From Phycisphaerae bacterium (GTDB taxonomy: Bacteria > Planctomycetota > Phycisphaerae > JAJVII01): a stretch of DNA of 64,000 bases. The position numbers and the translations under genes are program-made. The DNA lies in NCBI GenBank assembly GCA_022072085.1, contig JAJVII010000057.1:1-64000 (forward strand), in the 5' to 3' direction. Shown here in pieces: positions 15,280 through 23,309 of the stretch. Each line of letters begins with the position of its first letter. Positions within the stretch are counted from its first letter, which is position 1. The notes beneath the pieces were generated by a model. That model was not told where the DNA came from. It did no database searches and saw only the letters and a list, made by a program, of their open reading frames with translations.

Positions 15280-17553
15280 TCATTCGTAGATCCGGGTGCT
15301 CTCGGATTCCTGCGCCGGCGCGGTCATCTGGTCGCTGGTCAGTTCGACCCGGAACCGGGCGTCGGCGGCCTTAGTGCACTTCACGTTGACCTTGTAGACC
15401 ACCTTGGCGCCGGCGGCCAGGCTCTTGAGCGGAGCGAACGTGACCACCTGCCCGTTGGCGGCGGCCCGCGTCGGACCGTCGCCGGAGACGTAGGCCTGCT
15501 CAGCCGGCAGCGTGCACTTGACCACGATGTTCGTGTCCTCAGCCGAGCCCTGGTTGGTCACGGTGATCTCGTAGGTCTCGTTGCCGCCGACCTCGATCGG
15601 GTCGCTGACGTCGATCATCTCCAGCAGGATCGCCGCGATGCCGGTGACCTTGGTGGAGACCTGCCCGCTCTCGGTCGCGCAGTCGGCGGTGACGGTCGCC
15701 TTGTTGGTGGCGTCGCCCATCTGCGTCAGCGTCAGGGTGACGGTCACCGTCTTGGAGGCGTTGGGGGCGAGTTGGCCGAGTTGCCAGACCACGTTGCCGC
15801 CCGAGAGCGTCCCGCCGTCGCTGGCGTTGACGAACTTGGCGCCTTCCGGCACGGCGTCGACGACCTTCGTGTTCCGCGCAGCCGCGTCACCCTTGTTGGT
15901 CACGGTGATCTGGTAGGTGGCCGGGCGGTTGATGTAACGCTGGGCCGGACCGGTCTTGGCCAGCGTCAGGATCGGCTGGCGGACGACGGTGTTGGCGGCC
16001 GGGGTGTCGGCCTTGAGCCCGCCATCGCCGGTCGCGGTGGCCTTGGCGGCGTACTGCCCCGCCTTGGCGGCCTTGGCCTTGAAGCTGAGCGGCTGGCTCC
16101 TTCCGGCGTCCAGGCGCGAGATCGTCTCGCTCACCGACGAGCGTCCGCTCTCGGTAGTCAGCCCGTCGGGCAGGTTGACGGTCACCTGGACGTTCTGGGC
16201 CGGCGCCTTGCCGGTGTTGGAAACGTCAAGCCGGTACTCGACCAGCTCGCAAATGAGGCACTCGGGTGTGGCCGTCAGGCCCAGCTTCAGCGCCGGGGCG
16301 TTGATTGTCACATCCGTGCAGCTCTTGGCGCGCAGGCCGTAGTCGGCTGCCGTCTCGGCGCAGTTGGTGAAGGTCCCCTGCTGCGTGCCCTTGACCGTCA
16401 CCGTGATCGTGCGGCTGCTGCCCGCGGGCAGCGTGCCCAGCGACCAGGAGAGGGCCTGCCCGCTCACCGCGGCCGCCGGGTTGCTGGCGACGTAGGCGAT
16501 GCCGGCCGGCAGCGTGTCGGTCACCTTGACGTTGGTGGCATCGACGACCTTGGCCGGGTTGCTCACGACGATGGTGTACTGGAAGTTCTGGTTCACGCCC
16601 TCAAGCTCGGGCCCGGTCTTGGTGATAGCCAACTGGGGCGCAACCCAGGTCTTGTGGACGATCTGGTGGGCAATCAGTTCGTTCTGGTGCGAAGCGGTGA
16701 TCGCAGCCGGACGGTAGACCTTGATGTCGATCTCGTTGACGCCCTCGGCCGGCGTGGTCTGGTTCAGCGTCGCGGTCGCCATCCCGTCGTTGCCGGTGGT
16801 CAGGGAGACCTCGCTCTTGTCGCCCGGGGCGAACGTGCCGGCCGGTCCGCTGAGCAGTTTGTAGTTCACGAGGTAGCCGGCCAGCGGCTCGCCCGTGCTC
16901 TGGCGGGTCACCTTGACCGGCAGCGGGTGCGGCGTGCCGACGATGTTCTGGGCGTCAGGCGGGAACTTCGCCTCGCAATCCACCCAGTGCTTGACCACGA
17001 AGACCTTGTGCTTGCTCCAGTCGTAGATGGCCGGGCAGTAGGCGATGACGTGCGTGTCGCCCTCGATCGGGCTGGTGATGACGCAGTAGGTCTGTCCCTT
17101 GCCAATGTGAACGTCGTCGGAGGGGTCGTCGTTGCCACGGGTGATCGTGTTCTCGACGCTGTTGGTGTGCGTCACGGCGTAGTCGTTGTCGACCTTGTAG
17201 CCGCGCGTGCTCAGCCAGCCGCTCTCGTCGACCTCGACGATTTCGCCGACGCTCCCTTTGGCGATCAGCCACTCCACGCGACGCCACGGCAGCGGGTTGC
17301 CGTCCTTGTCCTTGACGGTCGCGACGAACACGTGCTGCGTGCGCACGGGGTTGGTCGCCTCGACGGGGATCACCTCCAGCGTCGCGGCGTCGGAGTCGAA
17401 GTTCATCCAGTAGCCGCCCTCGCTGGGCTTGGCGTGGCTGCGTTCAAGCGGCCCGCCGTGGATGACGTACTTCGTGTATTGCTCCGAGTGGCACCCGACC
17501 AGGGCGATCAGTCCGAATACGAATATCGCTGCAAGCTTGAGGGCCTTGTACAT
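15280..17553 (-). CDS. DUF11-repeat lipoprotein with N-terminal Ig-like domains
   Basis: Encodes 757 residues; GGAGGA lies 8 nt before the ATG. It has a lipoprotein signal with lipobox LIALVGC at residues 16-22. Residues about 60-310 contain two Big_1/invasin-like segments (KDKDGNPLPWRRVEW... and RQSTGEPLAGYLVNYKL...GNDGMATATL). Four DUF11 repeats then run to the end (starting near LAITKTGPE, LKLGLTATPEC, LTLAKTGPAQ and ILLEMIDVSDP). The C-terminus ESESTRIYE matches that of the neighbour. Several Cys residues (PECLICEL, CTKAADA) could form disulfides. The gene starts an operon of two paralogues, 137 nt apart, under the promoter upstream at 17670-17698. It probably builds an outer-envelope structural layer; that is inference. 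Confidence 0.85.
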   Translation of the reverse strand: MYKALKLAAIFVFGLIALVGCHSEQYTKYVIHGGPLERSHAKPSEGGYWMNFDSDAATLEVIPVEATNPVRTQHVFVATVKDKDGNPLPWRRVEWLIAKGSVGEIVEVDESGWLSTRGYKVDNDYAVTHTNSVENTITRGNDDPSDDVHIGKGQTYCVITSPIEGDTHVIAYCPAIYDWSKHKVFVVKHWVDCEAKFPPDAQNIVGTPHPLPVKVTRQSTGEPLAGYLVNYKLLSGPAGTFAPGDKSEVSLTTGNDGMATATLNQTTPAEGVNEIDIKVYRPAAITASHQNELIAHQIVHKTWVAPQLAITKTGPELEGVNQNFQYTIVVSNPAKVVDATNVKVTDTLPAGIAYVASNPAAAVSGQALSWSLGTLPAGSSRTITVTVKGTQQGTFTNCAETAADYGLRAKSCTDVTINAPALKLGLTATPECLICELVEYRLDVSNTGKAPAQNVQVTVNLPDGLTTESGRSSVSETISRLDAGRSQPLSFKAKAAKAGQYAAKATATGDGGLKADTPAANTVVRQPILTLAKTGPAQRYINRPATYQITVTNKGDAAARNTKVVDAVPEGAKFVNASDGGTLSGGNVVWQLGQLAPNASKTVTVTLTLTQMGDATNKATVTADCATESGQVSTKVTGIAAILLEMIDVSDPIEVGGNETYEITVTNQGSAEDTNIVVKCTLPAEQAYVSGDGPTRAAANGQVVTFAPLKSLAAGAKVVYKVNVKCTKAADARFRVELTSDQMTAPAQESESTRIYE

Positions 17554-17669
17554 GGTCGGAATCCTCCATGGATTGGCGACGATGAAGCGTCAGTGAGCAC
17601 AGGGGCGACAGTTGTTCGCGAAACCATATGTGTCCGGACCAAGATGCACAGCTTTACCGAACACAATGG

Positions 17670-17698
17670 ATTGTTAGCTGGCAGACATTGAATGTCAA
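17670..17698 (-). promoter_or_regulatory. Promoter with palindrome for the DUF11 lipoprotein genes
   Basis: Read on the minus strand, a perfect TTGACA (17693-17698), a 17-nt spacer and AACAAT (17670-17675, four of six consensus bases) lie about 120 nt before the ATG at 17553. A 13-bp palindrome, GACATTGAATGTC (17684-17696), covers part of the -35 box and would suit a repressor or other regulator. Confidence 0.6.
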
Positions 17699-17767
17699 GT
17701 CAGCGCGGGGGCCTTTCTCGCGGCCCATCTTCTCACAGCCCTGAGAATCCGCCCCTGCCAGCGCAGC

Positions 17768-17800
17768 AAAAGGGCCCCCCGGCAGACGCCCGGGAGGCCC
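17768..17800 (-). terminator. Intrinsic terminator after the LTxxQ protein gene
   Basis: An 11-bp stem (17772-17782 with 17790-17800, one G-T pair) is followed on the minus strand by TTTTG. It lies 26 bp past the stop at 17826. Confidence 0.8.
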
Positions 17801-17825
17801 AAGCTCGCGTCATTCTCGCGACCGC

Positions 17826-18605
17826 TCAGTTATCCAGCGGTGGAAGGTCGACCGTAGAGCCTTGTCCGCCATCGCCTTCGCCGGCGCCACCCTGGCGGCC
17901 GCCGTCGGGATGCTCGGCCTGCGGCTTGTCGCCCTCGCCCTGCCGGGCAGCCGGGTTGTCGCCCGGTCCCTTCTTCACGCCGGGCTGATCGCCTTCGCCG
18001 CGCCTGGCGCCCGGATTGTCCCCCTCGCGCGGGCCGACCTTCGGGCGATCGCCTTCCCGGTGGCCGCCGCGCAGCGCCGTCTTCTGCTCCTCGGTCAGCA
18101 CGGCCTTGTAGACGAACTCCGAGACCTTTCGGCTCGCCTCCCACTTGGCCTTCTCGTCGCCGGGCGCGACGCCCTTGACCCGGTCGGCGATCTCAGTCTG
18201 GATCTTGCCCAACTGCTCCTCGGTCAGGTTGGCCCGGCGGAACTGGCCCTCAACGATCGCCGTCACCTGCGACCCGACCAGGGTCGCTTTTTGCTCGTCG
18301 GTCAGGGCGTCGTAGACCTGCTGCTGATACTTCATCATGACCTCGCGGATCTCCTTGTCCCGCGCGTTCAGCAACTCGTTGATCTTCTGCTTCTGGTCGT
18401 CGGTCAGGTTGCACTGGGCAGCCATCCGGTTCACCTCGCCGCGCATCGGCGCCGGCCTGGCCGCATCGCCTTCCCGCCGCGGCTCCCCCTCCTTCCGGGG
18501 CTGGTCGCCGTTGACACGCGGGGCTTCGCCGTCGCCCGCGGCGTTCCACGCCGTCAGCCAACCCGCCATCGCCAGCACCGCCAGCAACACCCACATGCGT
18601 TTCAT
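17826..18605 (-). CDS. Secreted LTxxQ-motif helical protein with EGD-rich tail
   Basis: Encodes 259 residues. Residues 1-23 are a signal peptide (MKRMWVLLAVLAMAGWLTAW). Residues about 60-185 are helical and carry three LTxxQ-type motifs (LTDDQKQK, LTEEQLGK, LTEEQKTA). This is a periplasmic arrangement reminiscent of Spy/CpxP-type chaperones and widespread in planctomycete secreted proteins. The last 75 residues are low complexity, repeating short units such as REGDNPGARRGEGDQPG, and are highly charged. The gene is monocistronic with its own promoter and terminator. A periplasmic chaperone or metal/stress sensor role is possible, but the family link is by motif only. Confidence 0.75.
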   Translation of the reverse strand: MKRMWVLLAVLAMAGWLTAWNAAGDGEAPRVNGDQPRKEGEPRREGDAARPAPMRGEVNRMAAQCNLTDDQKQKINELLNARDKEIREVMMKYQQQVYDALTDEQKATLVGSQVTAIVEGQFRRANLTEEQLGKIQTEIADRVKGVAPGDEKAKWEASRKVSEFVYKAVLTEEQKTALRGGHREGDRPKVGPREGDNPGARRGEGDQPGVKKGPGDNPAARQGEGDKPQAEHPDGGRQGGAGEGDGGQGSTVDLPPLDN

Positions 18606-18714
18606 GGCCGTTCTCCAGAGGGGCTATAGAATCCCGGCGGCGACGCCCCTTCGCCCGCCGATCACGCGTTCAACCAAATTGGCCCGGCAGCCCGTCAGCC
18701 GCCGAACGACCCCC

Positions 18715-18744
18715 ATTATACTTCGCCCGGCCCCGCGGCGACAA
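18715..18744 (-). promoter_or_regulatory. Promoter of the LTxxQ protein gene
   Basis: On the minus strand TTGTCG (18739-18744), an 18-nt spacer and a perfect TATAAT (18715-18720) lie about 110 nt upstream of the ATG at 18605, in the gap after the pectate-lyase-like gene. Confidence 0.65.
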
Positions 18745-18757
18745 TCAGCCGACCGAC

Positions 18758-21175
18758 CTATGGTTTCTCCGGTGCAATGGCCTTAAGCGACTTCTCGGCC
18801 GCGTAGCAGACCTCCGGGCGCGGGTCGCCGGTGGCCGTGTCGGCCAGCACTTCACGGATTGCGCCGGTCGGGTTGACCAGCCCTCCCAGCGCCGTCGCCG
18901 CCGCGGCCCGGACCGCGTAGTCCTTCGAATACAGCAGCAGCGACACCGACTGGGCCGTGAACGACTGCCCGTTCGGATCGAGCCGGATGGCCGCTTCGGC
19001 CGCGGCGATCTGAACGCGCGGCTCCTTGTCGGCCGTCAGGGCGATCAGCCTGCCGACAGACGCCCGCGCGGGCTCGCCGATGCAGCCGAGCGCCTCGGCT
19101 GCCCCGCGGCGGACGGCTGCGTCCTTCGAGTCCAGTGCCTTGACCAGCGCGGGGACCGCCGCCGCACCGATGCCGGCCAGCGCCTCGACCGCGTGGATGT
19201 GCAGGTCGTAGAGCGCGTTCCAGTTGCCCGAGGTCTCGGCCGACAGGGCGGCGATCAGGGCGTCGGTCGCCGGGGCGGCTGCGGCGCCCATGCGCGACAG
19301 GGCCCAGGCGGCTGGTCGGCGGGCCCAGAGGTCGCGGCCGCTCAAAGCCTTGGCCAGTTCCGGCGCCGCCAACTCCCCGGCGTCGGGCCCGACGCGCCCC
19401 AGCGCCCAGACTGCAAAGCCGCGCGGGTTGAAGTTCCACTTGCTGTTGACCACTTCCCAGTCCTTGCGGACCACGGCCAGCAGCGCGGGCACAGCCTGTT
19501 TGGCCTGCGGCCCGCCGATCGCACCAATCGCCCAGGTCACGAAGCAGGCCTTCCGCTGGTCGTCGGTCGGCATGGCCTCCAGCAGCAGCGGGATCGCCTC
19601 GGCGGCGACGGCCGGGTCCATCCGCGACAGGTTCAGGATCGCGTGAAAACTCGCCCGCGTATCGGTCTTCTCACGCTTCTGGTCCTGGCTGACGATGTCG
19701 GCCACCAGGTCGGCGATCGGCTTGCGGGGCTTCTCGAACACCTCGGACGCCGGGACCGGTCCCGGGCCGGCTCGCCGGGCGTCGGCGGCGCGGGCGGCTG
19801 ATTCCAGTTCGTCGGCCCGGCTGTTGATATAGCACTCGATCCAGGTGTAGCCCTTGTGCCGGTCGCCCTCGGTCGCACCGGCCGGGACGGCATTGTTCGC
19901 ATCGGCCGGCTCGGCAGGGTCGAGCCCGTGGGCCTTCTCCCACGCGTCGGGCATGCCGTCGCCGTCGGCGTCGGGAAGCGGCTTGCGCAACGCATCCAGG
20001 CCCGCCCCGGCGCCGCCCGGGGGCTCGTGGCGGCCCCACGACCCGGTCCCGGTGCGGACCTCGTAGACGGTCCGGGAGGTGACCGCGTCGCGCGGCAGGG
20101 CGCCGGCCGACCCCAGCACCAGGTCGCACGCCTGCTGGGCGGGGTGGATCTTCAGCGGCGTGGTCTTGAGCGGCGTGTCGGTCAGGGCCGGCGACGGTTC
20201 GGCCGGCGCGTCGAAGTAGCCGCCCGCCCAGCCCAGCCAGTTGCCACGCATGTAGACCGCGGCCTTGGCGTTCTTGTAGGGCGAGCAGTCGGGCATCGCG
20301 ATCGTGGCCGGCGGGTGGTAGATTCGCGGGAAGCCCCAGACCGCCCCGGGCCCCGCGAGGCATGTGTTGCCGACCAGGTTGCCCATCGGCGTCGAGCAGC
20401 CGGTGGCGAAGTCGTAGAGCACGTTGTCGACGAAGTCGCACTCCTGCTTGAGCTTCGTGTAGGCCGGCGCCCGGTCGTGGTGGTGGGCGAACAGGTTGTG
20501 ATGGATCGTGTAGTGCCCGCCGGTGTAACCGATGATCAGCGCGAAGTTGTGCGGCTCGTCCCCGCCCTCGAACTGGATGTCGGACTCCTCGATCGTGCTC
20601 CACTGAAGCGTGATCTCGCGCGAGTTGATCATGTCGACCAGCTCGTCGCAGCCCCACGAGACGCTGACGTGGTCGACGATCGCCCGCTGCGCAAAGTTCA
20701 CGCCCAGCGCGTCGGTGTTGACGGACGGCCCGCCGGGGGCACCGGCGTAGCGTGCATCCGGGCGAAACCGCATGTGGCGGATGATCACGTCTTCCAGCAG
20801 CTTCTCGGGCGTGCCTTCGACGCGGAGCAGGCCCTCGAAGACCACGCCGCCCGGCGACGTCTGACCGGCGATGGTGATCCGCCCGTCGCGAACGTGGATT
20901 TCGTGATACTTGCGGTTGGCCGGCCCGGGGATCACCCCGCTGACGTCGAAGACGACGATCCGCGGACCGGTCTGCACTTCGCAGGCGTCCAGGAAACTGC
21001 CCGGCCCGGAGGGGTTGAGGTTGGTCACGTGAACGACGCGGCCGCCGCGGCCGCCCACGGCCGCCGCACCGTAGCCTTCGGCCCCGGGGAATGCGGGCAG
21101 CGCGTCGGCCGCCCAGGCGGCCGGGGAGAACGCCATCCACGCAGCCGCCGCGAGCAGAACGCACGTGATTCTCAT
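18758..21175 (-). CDS. Secreted pectate-lyase-like beta-helix protein with C-terminal HEAT repeats
   Basis: Encodes 805 residues from the ATG at 21175 (GAAGGTG close upstream). The signal peptide ends AAWAA near residue 23. Mature sequence begins PAFPGAEGYGAAAVGGRGG, the entry typical of polysaccharide-lyase/pectate-lyase-like proteins. A right-handed beta-helix follows (INSREITLQWSTIEESDIQ, HYTIHHNLFAHHHDRAP). PDADGDGMPDAWEKAHGLDP near residue 395 is a calcium-binding dockerin/TSP3-like loop. Residues about 500-800 are HEAT-like helical repeats (AVPALVKALDSKDAAVRRGAAEALG). The protein should act outside the cytoplasm on pectin-like polymers. The lyase residues are not certain. It is divergent from the nitrilase gene. 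Confidence 0.8.
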   Translation of the reverse strand: MRITCVLLAAAAWMAFSPAAWAADALPAFPGAEGYGAAAVGGRGGRVVHVTNLNPSGPGSFLDACEVQTGPRIVVFDVSGVIPGPANRKYHEIHVRDGRITIAGQTSPGGVVFEGLLRVEGTPEKLLEDVIIRHMRFRPDARYAGAPGGPSVNTDALGVNFAQRAIVDHVSVSWGCDELVDMINSREITLQWSTIEESDIQFEGGDEPHNFALIIGYTGGHYTIHHNLFAHHHDRAPAYTKLKQECDFVDNVLYDFATGCSTPMGNLVGNTCLAGPGAVWGFPRIYHPPATIAMPDCSPYKNAKAAVYMRGNWLGWAGGYFDAPAEPSPALTDTPLKTTPLKIHPAQQACDLVLGSAGALPRDAVTSRTVYEVRTGTGSWGRHEPPGGAGAGLDALRKPLPDADGDGMPDAWEKAHGLDPAEPADANNAVPAGATEGDRHKGYTWIECYINSRADELESAARAADARRAGPGPVPASEVFEKPRKPIADLVADIVSQDQKREKTDTRASFHAILNLSRMDPAVAAEAIPLLLEAMPTDDQRKACFVTWAIGAIGGPQAKQAVPALLAVVRKDWEVVNSKWNFNPRGFAVWALGRVGPDAGELAAPELAKALSGRDLWARRPAAWALSRMGAAAAPATDALIAALSAETSGNWNALYDLHIHAVEALAGIGAAAVPALVKALDSKDAAVRRGAAEALGCIGEPARASVGRLIALTADKEPRVQIAAAEAAIRLDPNGQSFTAQSVSLLLYSKDYAVRAAAATALGGLVNPTGAIREVLADTATGDPRPEVCYAAEKSLKAIAPEKP

Positions 21176-21229
21176 TGCAGCACCTTCGATATGAGTCGCC
21201 GCCTGACGGGCGTGCTGAGCGACCGGGGG

Positions 21230-21258
21230 TTGAACAACCGGCTGCACGCTGACATACT
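21230..21258 (+). promoter_or_regulatory. Promoter of the nitrilase-oxidoreductase genes
   Basis: TTGAAC (21230-21235), a 17-nt spacer and CATACT (21253-21258, four of six consensus) lie 35 nt before the ATG at 21293, in the divergent gap between the pectate-lyase-like and nitrilase genes. Confidence 0.5.
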
Positions 21259-21292
21259 ATCTCTCTTAACCACGGGAGAAAGGAACGGTTTC

Positions 21293-22150
21293 ATGAAACG
21301 CGGCAGGATTCGCGTGGCCACGTGCCAGTTCACCGAGGGGTCCGACGCGCGGGCCAACGGGCAGGCGATCCGCGACCTAATGCGCGACGCCAAGCGCCGC
21401 CGGGCCGACGTCGCGGTGTTTCACGAGGCGGCACTGACCGGCTACCCGCCGGGCATGGGCTACAAGGACTGGTCCTATCTCGACTGGGACACGGTGCGGG
21501 AAGAGACCGAGGCCATCCGCGCCCTGGCCGCCCGGCTGGGTCTCTGGGTCATCCTCGGCAGCGCCCACCCGCTGACCGGCGATCACAAGCCGCACAACTG
21601 CCTCTACGCAATTTCGTCAGCCGGTCGCATCGTCGATCGCTACGACAAGCGATTCTGCACCGGCAGCGACCTGGAGTATTACTCGCCCGGCGACCACTTC
21701 ACGACGTTCAGGATCAACGGCGTCCTGTGCGGCATGCTGATCTGCTACGACGTCCGCTTCTTCGAGCTGTATCGCGAATACGTCAAGCTGGGCGTGAAGA
21801 TGATGTTCCACAGCTTCCACAACGCCCGCAGGCGCGAGAGCGGCGGCGGCATCTGGCGGGTCATCATGCGCCCGACGCTCCAGGCGATGGCCGGCGCCAA
21901 CGCCATGTTCATCAGCGCCCCCAACTCGTCGGCCCGTCACCAGAGTTGGCCGGGGGTGTTCATCACGCCGGACGGACGCATCGCCTCGACGCACCGGATC
22001 GGCCGGGCGGGCGTCATCGTCGACACGGTCGACACGGCCCGCAATTACTACGACGCCCCGGGCCGCTGGCGGGACCGGGCGATTCAGGGGGTGCTCAACA
22101 GCGGCCAACTGGTCGACGACCCGCGGTCGCGCAATCGGCGGGCGCTGTAA
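21293..22150 (+). CDS. Carbon-nitrogen hydrolase (nitrilase superfamily)
   Basis: Encodes 285 residues, starting after GAGAAAGGAA. The catalytic triad is visible: Glu45 in VFHEAALTGYPPG, Lys119 in RYDKRFC and Cys151 in LICYDVRFFELYRE. The length is normal for the superfamily, whose members hydrolyse nitriles, amides or carbamoyl compounds in the cytoplasm. A later GRIASTHRIGRAGVIV block matches the superfamily C-terminus. The substrate is unknown; omega-amidase/beta-ureidopropionase-type amidase activity is more likely than true nitrilase activity. It is followed after 87 nt by an oxidoreductase gene on the same strand, which may share the transcript. Confidence 0.85.
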   Translation: MKRGRIRVATCQFTEGSDARANGQAIRDLMRDAKRRRADVAVFHEAALTGYPPGMGYKDWSYLDWDTVREETEAIRALAARLGLWVILGSAHPLTGDHKPHNCLYAISSAGRIVDRYDKRFCTGSDLEYYSPGDHFTTFRINGVLCGMLICYDVRFFELYREYVKLGVKMMFHSFHNARRRESGGGIWRVIMRPTLQAMAGANAMFISAPNSSARHQSWPGVFITPDGRIASTHRIGRAGVIVDTVDTARNYYDAPGRWRDRAIQGVLNSGQLVDDPRSRNRRAL

Positions 22151-22237
22151 GAGCGTGTTTGAAAACCTACACGGGGCGGACCCGATTTCTGCGCCTTATC
22201 CGCGTCTTGGGCGGACACAAACCGAGGATGTTCAACG

Positions 22238-23272
22238 ATGGACGAGATTCGTGCCGGGCTGGTCGGGTTCGGGGGGTTTTGCAAGGGCGTTCACCTGCCC
22301 TGCCTTCGCCGCATACCCGACCTGCGGATCGCCGCGGTCTGTGACCTGGACTCGGCCCGCCGCGACGAGGCCCGCCAGCAGATCGGACCCGACGTCAGGC
22401 TTTACGCCGACCTGGGCGAGATGCTGTCAGCCGGCGGTCTGGACGCCGTCTATGTGATCGTCAAGCCGTCGGCCGCTCCCGCCATCGTGCCGCAAGTCGC
22501 CGCCGCGGGCCTGCCCGTCTTCTGCGAGAAGCCCCCCGGCGTGACCGCAAAGGACGCCCGGGCGATGGCCGACGCCTGCGCCGCCGCCGGGGTCATCAAC
22601 CAGGTCGCCTTCAACCGCCGCCACGGCCCGTTCGCCGCGCGGATGGCGCAGTGGATGAACGAAGCCGGCACGCCCGGGCGGATCGACGTCCGCTTCGGCC
22701 GCACGTTCTCCCCTTCGCCCGAGCAGATCACCGGCTCGGGCATCCACGCGATCGACAAGATGCTCTCCATGATGGGCCCGGTCCGTCGCGTGATGGCCGC
22801 CCGCGCGACCCCGCGGGGAGGCAAGGGCTTCGGCCATTTCGTCGCGGCCCTGGAGTTCGCCAGCGGCGCCGCCGGAACGTTCTGGCTGGACAATCGCATG
22901 CCCACGCCGATCGAGGAGTATCACGTCAGCGTCGTCAGCGCCGACACGCTGCACGTGCAGTTGCTGTCGCTCTATTTCCCGCCGCCGTCGGTCAACCGCA
23001 GTCAGCGGTCGCACGTCGTCCGCCGCCGCCTGGATTACCGGGAATGGGACCCCACGACCGGTCCGATCATGGATGACCGCAGCGAGATGTTCGAAATGCC
23101 CGAACTGAAGGACCTGGACGTGCTGCTGATGGGCGGGGGCTACCTGGGCGAGCACGAGGCCTTTGCCGAGTCGCTGCGCCGCGGCCGACCGGCCAGCCCG
23201 ACCTTCGCCGAGACGGTACATTCGATGGAAGTGGCCGAGGCCATCCAGGCGGGCGTCAGCCGCGAGTTCTGA
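22238..23272 (+). CDS. Gfo/Idh/MocA-family oxidoreductase
   Basis: Encodes 344 residues; GAGGA lies 9 nt before the ATG. N-terminal RAGLVGFGGFCKGVHLPCL is the Rossmann NAD(P)-binding loop. VFCEKPPGVT near residue 98 is the family EKP motif carrying the catalytic Lys. The C-terminal half is the alpha/beta dimerisation and substrate domain, with GSGIHAIDKMLSMMG containing the usual His-x3-Asp-like pair. These enzymes oxidise or reduce sugars, inositols or related polyols. Planctomycetes have many paralogues, and the specific substrate here cannot be read. It is convergent with the rhomboid gene, whose stop is 37 nt away. Confidence 0.9.
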   Translation: MDEIRAGLVGFGGFCKGVHLPCLRRIPDLRIAAVCDLDSARRDEARQQIGPDVRLYADLGEMLSAGGLDAVYVIVKPSAAPAIVPQVAAAGLPVFCEKPPGVTAKDARAMADACAAAGVINQVAFNRRHGPFAARMAQWMNEAGTPGRIDVRFGRTFSPSPEQITGSGIHAIDKMLSMMGPVRRVMAARATPRGGKGFGHFVAALEFASGAAGTFWLDNRMPTPIEEYHVSVVSADTLHVQLLSLYFPPPSVNRSQRSHVVRRRLDYREWDPTTGPIMDDRSEMFEMPELKDLDVLLMGGGYLGEHEAFAESLRRGRPASPTFAETVHSMEVAEAIQAGVSREF

Positions 23273-23309
23273 TCCTTCCGCTCGCCTGCTCTTGCCGCAC
23301 TCCGACGCA

